Assembly (NCBI GenBank): GCA_900767685.1
Contig: CAAGAB010000055.1
Span: forward strand, 1 to 18,831
Direction of reading: 5' to 3'
Origin: an uncultured Coprococcus sp.
GTDB lineage: Bacteria; Bacillota_A; Clostridia; Lachnospirales; Lachnospiraceae
DNA length: 18,831 bases
The position numbers and the translations under genes were made by a program. The notes below the pieces were generated by a model. That model searched no databases. It saw only the letters and a list, made by a program, of their open reading frames with translations, and was not told the origin of the DNA. Below are positions 12,932-18,831 of the stretch, piece after piece; the first letter of the stretch is position 1, and each line of letters starts with the position of its first letter.

Positions 12932-14761
12932 CTAATTCTGGCCTAGCACAATCTTCTTGAGAAGATATTCATATCCGGAAATAGGTATCGGTTTGCTGTA
13001 GTAATAACCTTGAATATAATGGCATCCCCAGTCTTTGAGGTATTCCTTCTGTTCAAATGTCTCAACACCCTCAGCAAGGCTCTTGATTCCCAGGTGTCTC
13101 GCCATTGTCAGGATATCCTGTGTCATGAGCATGTCTTTATTATTCAGCTCTCCTGTTGCTATACCATCTATAAAGCTCTTATCTATCTTGATAATGTCAA
13201 GCGGCATATCCTTAAGCAGCGCCATACTGGAATATCCGGTTCCAAAATCATCCATAGAGATCTTGAACCCCTTATCCTTCAGCTGATTCAGTACCTCTAT
13301 GAGATACTGTACATCTGCAAAATCAGCACTCTCTGTAATCTCAAAATCTATAAGCGAGTGGTCAACTCCATACTCATCCACTATATCACACAATATATAT
13401 ATCAGATCCGGTCTCGATATCTGATGCCTTGAGAGGTTACACGATATCGGATACAATGGATATCCCAGTTCTTTCCACTCCTTGAACTTTTTGCACACCT
13501 TTCTGAGTACATATCTGTCTATGATGTCTATTGTTCCGTCTGCCTCAAACTGCGGAACAAAATACTTAGGTGACAGAATATCTCCGCCTTTATAAAACCA
13601 TCTTATCAAAGCCTCAGCACCGGTAAGTGTGTCATTCTGCGGGTTATATTTAGGCTGGAGATATACCATGAGATCTTCATTCTCAATGGCATCCGGCAGT
13701 TCAAGCTTATACTGCTGAGCCATTACATACTCCTTCTTCATCTCTGACGTATATATCTTTATCTCATTGACATTGGTCTTAATACACTGAAGATGCGCCA
13801 TCTGTGCCATATCCTCTATACGCATGGACATATTGATCTTCTCAAACTCATCATAGAATACCAACCCACAGCTATAGAATATCTTGTACTTTTTATTCGT
13901 AGGAAGCTGACCGATCTCCTCAAAGAATGTATATAGCCTGTTGACTATCTCATCCTCAGGCATATATTTGATTATCATGGCAAAATCGTCGCTTGTACAC
14001 TTTGCTGAATACAGGATCCAATCCTGTTTCGACATCGCATCACACACATATCTAAACAATTCCTTTGCAACATCTCTTCCCATGACATTGTTGATAAGTC
14101 TGAACCCCTTTATGTCAAACCTTGCAAATATAAACTGATCAAGACCTATATATTCACACTGTTCCAGTTTCTCTTTAAGCCATGTCCAGTTATAGTATCC
14201 TGTCGCCGGCTCCCTGTAAGCAATTTCATACAAATCCCTCTTGCTCATATTGTCGAGTGTGAGCATCTCTTCCGTCTTCGTCTTTTTCGACCACACAGGT
14301 ATCTCAACACATAGACTGTCCGCGCTCTCCATATAACATATGTATGGAAGTTTATGATTGGAAACTATATGGAGTTTCTCTGTCTCTATATACAGCTTGG
14401 CATATGAATAAGCCATAGTCATAAGCCTTGGTATATCCTCTATAAGAGATATATCAAAGCCTTTTATATCCACCACATCAAACCCCGGTATAGTCACACT
14501 GACGCAGCCCTGTGGAATCTGTTCCATGTCGCTGTAACCTATCTCAACACCACCACAAAGCCTTGAGTATCCGGCATCCATCATCTTATCAGGCATATAA
14601 AATAAGGCCCTGTTTGCCAGCGGCCTATACACATTGCTGAATATCTTATACCAATCATATCCGTTTTCCTGACAAAAATTGTCAAATCCTTCCGCCTCCC
14701 GAGATCTCAATACATAAAGTTTTCTCTTCGGCTTATATGCCTTTGACCATTGGTGTTCCAT
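12932..14761 (-). CDS. Cyclic-di-GMP phosphodiesterase-type protein: putative effector-binding domain, degenerate GGDEF, EAL
   Basis: A 609 aa soluble protein with no membrane helix. The EAL domain (about 362-603) keeps the residues expected for c-di-GMP hydrolysis: E383 of EAL, N442 (CNLS), E474 (FEITES), D504-D505 (MDDFGTG), K525 (IKIDKS), the AEGVE glutamates near 564 and Q584 (QGYYYS). The GGDEF-like domain (about 205-345) has TSDDF (256-260) in place of GGDEF, so cyclase activity is unlikely. The first 160 residues resemble the GyrI/BmrR effector-binding fold: YMPDK, GGVEIG, IPQGCVSVTIPG and a final CVEIPVW strand. That assignment is inference. The ribosome binding site is weak (GAGGT twelve bases before the ATG). 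It is flanked by a divergent transporter gene and a downstream terminator. Confidence 0.88.
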   Translation of the reverse strand: MEHQWSKAYKPKRKLYVLRSREAEGFDNFCQENGYDWYKIFSNVYRPLANRALFYMPDKMMDAGYSRLCGGVEIGYSDMEQIPQGCVSVTIPGFDVVDIKGFDISLIEDIPRLMTMAYSYAKLYIETEKLHIVSNHKLPYICYMESADSLCVEIPVWSKKTKTEEMLTLDNMSKRDLYEIAYREPATGYYNWTWLKEKLEQCEYIGLDQFIFARFDIKGFRLINNVMGRDVAKELFRYVCDAMSKQDWILYSAKCTSDDFAMIIKYMPEDEIVNRLYTFFEEIGQLPTNKKYKIFYSCGLVFYDEFEKINMSMRIEDMAQMAHLQCIKTNVNEIKIYTSEMKKEYVMAQQYKLELPDAIENEDLMVYLQPKYNPQNDTLTGAEALIRWFYKGGDILSPKYFVPQFEADGTIDIIDRYVLRKVCKKFKEWKELGYPLYPISCNLSRHQISRPDLIYILCDIVDEYGVDHSLIDFEITESADFADVQYLIEVLNQLKDKGFKISMDDFGTGYSSMALLKDMPLDIIKIDKSFIDGIATGELNNKDMLMTQDILTMARHLGIKSLAEGVETFEQKEYLKDWGCHYIQGYYYSKPIPISGYEYLLKKIVLGQN

Positions 14762-14907
14762 AATCTATCTACTACCTCTTATCCTGCACGACGGCAATAT
14801 TACAATGTTATTACAACTCTTATCATTCTATCACATAATTCGTCTTCAAGCCACACTTAATATATTTTTGTTCTGGAAAATAAATAGCAAAGTTTCGATT
14901 TTTTTCG

Positions 14908-14936
14908 TTGAATTTTTACCATATATTTGTTAGCAT
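14908..14936 (+). promoter_or_regulatory. Candidate promoter of the transporter-terD pair
   Basis: TTGAAT (14908-14913) and TAGCAT (14931-14936) are spaced by 17 bases, about 40 bp upstream of the transporter start. The -10 is imperfect. The rest of the 216-bp divergent region (14762-14977) is AT-rich and holds a TTGTAATA direct repeat on the minus strand; I find no firm promoter for the EAL gene. Confidence 0.4.
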
Positions 14937-14977
14937 AGATACGGTTTTTCAATTATAATTAATAGGAGGCAAAAACA

Positions 14978-16426
14978 ATGAAAAACAAGTTATTTCTAGG
15001 TCTTGGCACATTTATCTCTCTCATTGGTCTTTCACAGATAAATGTTCTGGCGGCAAGCAGCGAATCCGGTTCTGAGACTCTCGGCGCCGAGCTTCCCCTT
15101 ACATGGTGCATCCCTTTCGTATGTATGCTCCTATGTATAGCGGTCATGCCACTTATCGCCGGTGAATGGTGGGATAAGTACAAGCAGTGGGCCGTTGCCG
15201 GCTGGTCTCTTTTATTTTTAATACCATTTGCAGTATTCCACGGTTTTGGAACCATGGGCGAGCAGTTGCTGGAAGTAATGATAGGCGACTACCTCACTTT
15301 CATAGTATTGCTCTTCGCGCTCTTCTGTGTTGCAGGCAATATATCACTTGAAGGCGATCTGGTCGGAACTCCAAAACTTAATGTGATTCTTCTGCTGATA
15401 GGAACACTTCTTTCAAGCTGGATCGGTACCACAGGTGCCAGTATGCTCATGATCCGCCCTATCATCAAGGCAAATAAATGGAGACGAAGAAAAGTACAGA
15501 TCATAGTTTTCTTCATCTTCCTCGTATCAAATATCGGTGGATGTCTCACCCCTGTTGGTGATCCTCCACTCCTGATGGGATTTATGAATGGAGTTGACTT
15601 CTTCTGGAGTCTGCGTCTGGCAAAGGTTATGGTGGTAAATCTTATCATACTCCTTACAGTATTCTTCATTCTCGACACCAGAGCATATAAGAAGGATATT
15701 GCTGACGGACGTGTGCAGCCTGTATTTGACAAGGATACAAAGAAGCCCGTCAAACTTAAGGGCGCGCACAATATCATATTCCTTGTTATGATAGTCGGTG
15801 CAGTTATACTCAGCGGCGTTCTCCCTATGAAGTTTCCTGTATTTGCAAAGGGCATCAACTTCTGTGAAGGTGTGACTCTCTCATGGGCTTCAATCATCGA
15901 GATCGTCATCATGCTTGCTGCTGCACTCCTGTCATTCAAGACAACAAGCAAAAAAGTCCGCAAGTCAAATAACTTCACATGGGGTGCTATCGAAGAAGTT
16001 GCCATACTGTTCATCGGTATATTCATAACCATGATTCCGGCTCTTCTCATCCTCAAGGCGAGAGGCTCAGAGCTCGGACTCACACACCCGGCACAGTTCT
16101 TCTGGATGACCGGATTGTTGTCAAGTTTCCTTGATAACACACCTACATATCTTGTATTCTTCACGACCGCTGCTTCCAGTGGATTTACTGAGGGTATAAG
16201 TACAGCTATGGGTATCGTACCTCAGGTTATGCTGATGGCTATATCATGTGGTGCCGTATTCATGGGTGCAAACACTTACATTGGAAATGCGCCAAACTTT
16301 ATGGTGCGCTCAATAGCTGAAGAAAATGGTATCAAGATGCCTTCATTTGTTGGATATCTTGCATGGTCAGTTGCAATTCTTGTACCTACTTTCTTCATTG
16401 ATACACTGTTATTCTTCTTACACTAG
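14978..16426 (+). CDS. Ion-transporter-superfamily permease (CitMHS/NhaD-like sodium:proton antiporter type)
   Basis: A polytopic membrane transporter of 482 aa with about 11-12 hydrophobic helices, usually annotated as a sodium:proton antiporter or putative citrate transporter; the substrate cannot be read from the sequence. A signal-like N-terminus (KNKLFLGLG...VLAAS) precedes a short outside stretch. The two half-repeats typical of the IT superfamily are seen as GTTGASMLMIRPII (150-163) with NIGGCLTPVGDPPL (185-198), and SSFLDNTPTY with GANTYIGNAPNF near the C-terminus; the GDPPL and NTPTY/GNAPN turns likely line the transport site. AGGAGG lies eight bases before the ATG. The terD-like gene follows after only 12 bases, so the two form one transcript. 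Confidence 0.88.
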   Translation: MKNKLFLGLGTFISLIGLSQINVLAASSESGSETLGAELPLTWCIPFVCMLLCIAVMPLIAGEWWDKYKQWAVAGWSLLFLIPFAVFHGFGTMGEQLLEVMIGDYLTFIVLLFALFCVAGNISLEGDLVGTPKLNVILLLIGTLLSSWIGTTGASMLMIRPIIKANKWRRRKVQIIVFFIFLVSNIGGCLTPVGDPPLLMGFMNGVDFFWSLRLAKVMVVNLIILLTVFFILDTRAYKKDIADGRVQPVFDKDTKKPVKLKGAHNIIFLVMIVGAVILSGVLPMKFPVFAKGINFCEGVTLSWASIIEIVIMLAAALLSFKTTSKKVRKSNNFTWGAIEEVAILFIGIFITMIPALLILKARGSELGLTHPAQFFWMTGLLSSFLDNTPTYLVFFTTAASSGFTEGISTAMGIVPQVMLMAISCGAVFMGANTYIGNAPNFMVRSIAEENGIKMPSFVGYLAWSVAILVPTFFIDTLLFFLH

Positions 16427-16438
16427 GGGGGTATTTTT

Positions 16439-17056
16439 ATGAATGAATTTGTTGTAAAAGATGATAACAAACTAACAGTCGGCATAGGCTGGGATGCCAA
16501 AAAAGTCGATCTCAAGAAAAAAATAAAAATAGCTATAGACAGCATTATGAGTGCCACCTCGGAAGATACCTACGATCTCAATCTTGCTGCCATCGTTGAA
16601 CATAACGACGGCTCGGATCCTGAGCTGGTATTCTGGGGTCACAAATACAGCCGCAGCGATTCTGTTGTCCTCAAGGGCGATGAAAGGACCGGTGAAAAAG
16701 AAGGAATTGATGAGGAGATGCGTATCTACCTTGACAGAGGTGAAAATGTCGGACGTATCATACTCTTCCTCTACATATACAATGGCAATCTCCACAAACA
16801 GTGTCTTGCCGAAGTTGATAATGTATTTGCACTCATAAAATGTAAGCACACTGAAAAGGTTTATGTCAGAGAGGATGCTATCTTCAAGGCATGTGAAGAC
16901 GCAAAGCATAACAACTGCTATGTATTTGGCGAAGTAATTCACAACGGCGATGAATGGATCGTGAGGGAGCGCTCACAGTTCCTTCCATACGACAAATCAG
17001 AAGATATATTTGAGTATTACACCTCAAGACATTATGTTCCTGAAGAGGACGACTAA
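16439..17056 (+). CDS. TerD-family protein
   Basis: A 205 aa protein with the TerD fold, related to calcium-binding tellurite-resistance and stress proteins. Recognisable segments are VGIGWDA (14-20), YDLNLAAIV (45-53, canonical DLDxSA), LVFWGHKYSRSDSVVLKGDERTG (63-85, shortened by eye against the family HTGDNRTG), IDEEMRIYL (90-98, canonical GDDE) and VFGEVIHNGDEW (162-173). Some acidic calcium ligands are replaced (Asn for Asp in DLN; EKEGIDEE for GEGDGDDE), so calcium binding may be altered. No other ter gene is near. A run of six G followed by TATTTTT precedes the ATG and is a plausible ribosome binding site. It lies 12 bases after the permease and ends before a strong terminator. Confidence 0.85.
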   Translation: MNEFVVKDDNKLTVGIGWDAKKVDLKKKIKIAIDSIMSATSEDTYDLNLAAIVEHNDGSDPELVFWGHKYSRSDSVVLKGDERTGEKEGIDEEMRIYLDRGENVGRIILFLYIYNGNLHKQCLAEVDNVFALIKCKHTEKVYVREDAIFKACEDAKHNNCYVFGEVIHNGDEWIVRERSQFLPYDKSEDIFEYYTSRHYVPEEDD

Positions 17057-17075
17057 TACACGACGACTAATACAC
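17048..17075. repeat. Perfect 14-bp tandem duplication across the terD-like stop codon
   Basis: GACGACTAATACAC occurs twice in a row (17048-17061 and 17062-17075). The first copy encodes the final Asp-Asp and TAA stop; the second copies the same stretch outside the gene. It looks like a recent slippage duplication and leaves the protein unchanged. Confidence 0.85.
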
Positions 17076-17079
17076 AAGG

Positions 17080-17125
17080 AAAGCCCCCGGTTTCCGGTTT
17101 TTTAACCAGAAGCCGGGGGCTTTTG
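17080..17125 (+). terminator. Strong terminator of the transporter-terD unit
   Basis: AAAGCCCCCGG (17080-17090) pairs with CCGGGGGCTTT (17113-17123); the inside continues with TTC/GAA and GGTT/AACC pairs, and TTTTG follows. It separates the convergent terD-like and DUF4173-like genes. On the minus strand the U tract is short, so it serves mainly the plus strand. Confidence 0.92.
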
Positions 17126-17154
17126 TATATATTGATCTATGATTCCTCATTCCA

Positions 17155-18831
17155 CTACTTTATATAATTCTCTATAGCCTTTGAAGCTCTGTATCTGGAG
17201 AAGTTAAAGCCTCTGATATATCCCTTGTCATCATTCTCCTCAAGTATCTTTTCAAATCTCTCTTCCACCGTGTCGTCTCTCCAGTAGTATTTGTCCTCGC
17301 TATACTTCGAAACTGCCTCCTCCATGGTCATTTCAGGCGGGATGTCTTTGGTTCTGAAATAATCGATCAAATATGGAACTCCATCACTACCTATATCCAT
17401 CACATACTCAATATCCACTTTCTTTCCATTGTGTGCCTGACTGATATTGTACTTCGATATCACTGCACCAGGTCTGACAAATGCATATAGTGTAAACATA
17501 ACCATAACCGTCAAAAATATGTATCTGAACAGCGGCATATTTCTCCAGAACAGGCTTATGATAACACCTAGCATCACAATAGACGTGACTATCAGTGCCC
17601 ATATCGTATTAATCCTCAGATATGTGAGAGCATATTCCTTTATGTACATCGAAAGTCTCACCGCTGAAGACGCAATCATGATATAGGTGCATATACACAT
17701 AACTACCAACACAGTCTTCAGCACTACGTTTTTTCTAAATATAGCATTGAATATCAACACTATACATACATTTACGACTGCAACAAATAGAAGCTGGAAA
17801 AATCCACGTCTGGCATACTCTGCATATGTCATGTCATCCGGAAGTCCTGCACTGTTCATGAACAAATATATGATCTGGACAACGGCAAATATGAGATAAA
17901 ACGCAGTAAGCACAACCGTTATCGTTATACCTATCACCGGTTCATAGCTTCCTTCCTTAGGTACATTTGCCCCCAGATTCCTTCTGCCCGTCTTTACAAT
18001 AAAACCATACACAAAGAAGAATATCACAGTTGCAAAGATCACGATCTTGACAACATCCCACGAATAGAACAGCTTGCCAAATATATCCTTTATAACCTTG
18101 GCAAATACCGGATCAGCCGATGACAGCAGGTTCAGTATAATGACAAGAAGCGGAAGCGCTATTGCAAAGCCAAGGAGAACATACATAAGCTTGGAATTGC
18201 GCTTTTTACCCGTCTCTTCACGCTCTGCTCTTCTATCTGCAAAAGGCATATTTATATATCCAATAGCTCCGAAGAACATCTCAAGGAAGGATATGATCCC
18301 TTTAATAATGCCATGATTTTCTGTATCATTGTAATACGACATCACTGCGTACATTTCCGTCAATATTATTCCAACATTACAGCCAAATATCATACATGAC
18401 TCATCTGTAAGACTAACCGCTATCGATAAAAGCATTATGATAATAAAGTACGGTACAAGTTTCATCTGGCTTTTCGATACAGAACCTGTATCTGATCCCG
18501 AGTCAGCAGAACGCCTCTTTTCCCCACGAGAAATATTCACGCTTATAAATGCTATCGATACCACAGCCATAACTGCAGACAAAATGCTTGACCAGTTATT
18601 ATATAGACACGCTGCACTCACTATGGCATATATGAGTACCGGTATTCCAAACATCTTAAACCGTTCTGCAGATATTGCAGGATTTCTCCTCTGCGGTGGC
18701 CTCGTGGCTCTATACCCCTGTGGTGGAACTCCCATTCCTCCGTTCATATATCCCGGCGGTGGTGGCGTGCCCGGTCCCATTCCATTCGTATACCCCGGCG
18801 GTGGTGGCGTGCCCGGTCCCATTCCATTCGT
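17155..18831 (-). CDS. DUF4173-like polytopic membrane protein with Pro/Gly-rich repeat N-terminus, 5' end cut by window
   Basis: Visible for 558 aa and open at the window edge, so the ATG at 18822 inside the repeat is not a reliable start. The N-terminal part shows a 14-residue repeat TNGMGPGTPPPPGY twice, then a variant MNGGMGVPPQGY and a basic stretch. About 11-12 hydrophobic helices follow, with cytosolic basic loops (RGEKRR, DRRAEREETGKKR). The segment DDMTYAEYARRGFFQLLFV followed by VNVCIVL is the part I recognise from the DUF4173/DUF4153 family, whose function is unknown. A soluble C-terminal domain of about 90 residues ends in RYRASKAIENYIK. It converges on the terD-like gene; promoter and start lie outside the window. 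Confidence 0.82.
   Translation of the reverse strand, partial: TNGMGPGTPPPPGYTNGMGPGTPPPPGYMNGGMGVPPQGYRATRPPQRRNPAISAERFKMFGIPVLIYAIVSAACLYNNWSSILSAVMAVVSIAFISVNISRGEKRRSADSGSDTGSVSKSQMKLVPYFIIIMLLSIAVSLTDESCMIFGCNVGIILTEMYAVMSYYNDTENHGIIKGIISFLEMFFGAIGYINMPFADRRAEREETGKKRNSKLMYVLLGFAIALPLLVIILNLLSSADPVFAKVIKDIFGKLFYSWDVVKIVIFATVIFFFVYGFIVKTGRRNLGANVPKEGSYEPVIGITITVVLTAFYLIFAVVQIIYLFMNSAGLPDDMTYAEYARRGFFQLLFVAVVNVCIVLIFNAIFRKNVVLKTVLVVMCICTYIMIASSAVRLSMYIKEYALTYLRINTIWALIVTSIVMLGVIISLFWRNMPLFRYIFLTVMVMFTLYAFVRPGAVISKYNISQAHNGKKVDIEYVMDIGSDGVPYLIDYFRTKDIPPEMTMEEAVSKYSEDKYYWRDDTVEERFEKILEENDDKGYIRGFNFSRYRASKAIENYIK
18752..18831. repeat. 42-bp coding tandem repeat (open at window end)
   Basis: A 42-base unit starting at 18752 recurs at 18794 with only small differences and encodes the TNGMGPGTPPPPGY repeat of the DUF4173-like protein. 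The array runs into the window edge, so copy number is unknown. Confidence 0.8.

Noticed and set aside
15289..16164. Long open frame on the minus strand opposite the permease gene (291 codons)
   Set aside because: It lies wholly antisense to a clear transporter with family motifs, has no ribosome binding site of note, and its translation is rich in Arg/Ser/Met/Ile as expected of a shadow frame.
14978..17056. Complete tellurite-resistance (ter) operon
   Set aside because: Only one TerD-like gene is present; no TerA, TerB, TerC, TerZ or associated nucleotide enzymes are in the window.

Overview
The window reads as chromosomal DNA of a gut Firmicute of the Lachnospiraceae type (a Coprococcus-like genus is my guess, not shown). 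The grounds are moderate-to-low GC, strong AGGAGG-type ribosome binding sites, a SEC-C-tagged methionine aminopeptidase, a PyrDB/PyrK dihydroorotate dehydrogenase, a reverse rubrerythrin and a long-form PyrF. I see no rRNA, tRNA, CRISPR array, phage gene or transposase. Both ends cut a gene: htpG at the left has lost its N-terminus, and a DUF4173-like membrane gene at the right has lost its 5' end.

Layout. 1-1810: 3' part of htpG (+) and a bidirectional terminator. 1867-5030: map and an LTA-synthase-like sulfatase, both on the minus strand. 5210-8816: a minus-strand pyrimidine cluster transcribed pyrF-pyrK-pyrD-pyrE, with pyrK and pyrD overlapping by one base and a separate promoter apparent before pyrE. 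8990-10603: a chorismate mutase fused to a shrunken prephenate dehydratase remnant and an ACT domain, then a VanZ-family membrane protein, both minus. 10834-11805: a plus-strand two-helix membrane protein with a disordered Tyr/Gly/Asn/Gln tail. 11970-12560: reverse rubrerythrin (minus) with a near-consensus promoter. 12795-12863: a long GC-rich REP/BIME-like inverted repeat. 12932-14761: a c-di-GMP phosphodiesterase-type protein (minus). 14978-17056: a plus-strand pair, an ion-transporter-superfamily permease and a TerD-fold protein, closed by a strong terminator. 17155-18831: the DUF4173-like membrane protein (minus) with Pro/Gly-rich tandem repeats.

Most genes are household or envelope functions: UMP synthesis, aromatic amino acid entry, N-terminal Met removal, envelope glycerophosphate polymer synthesis and oxidative stress defence. 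The parts most worth a second look are the degenerate CM-PDT-ACT protein, the EAL protein with what looks like a GyrI/BmrR-type ligand-binding N-terminus, the transporter-TerD pair, the Hsp90-like acidic linker in HtpG, the BIME, and several small repeats and hairpins in leader regions. I do not see a clear multi-gene undescribed defence system.
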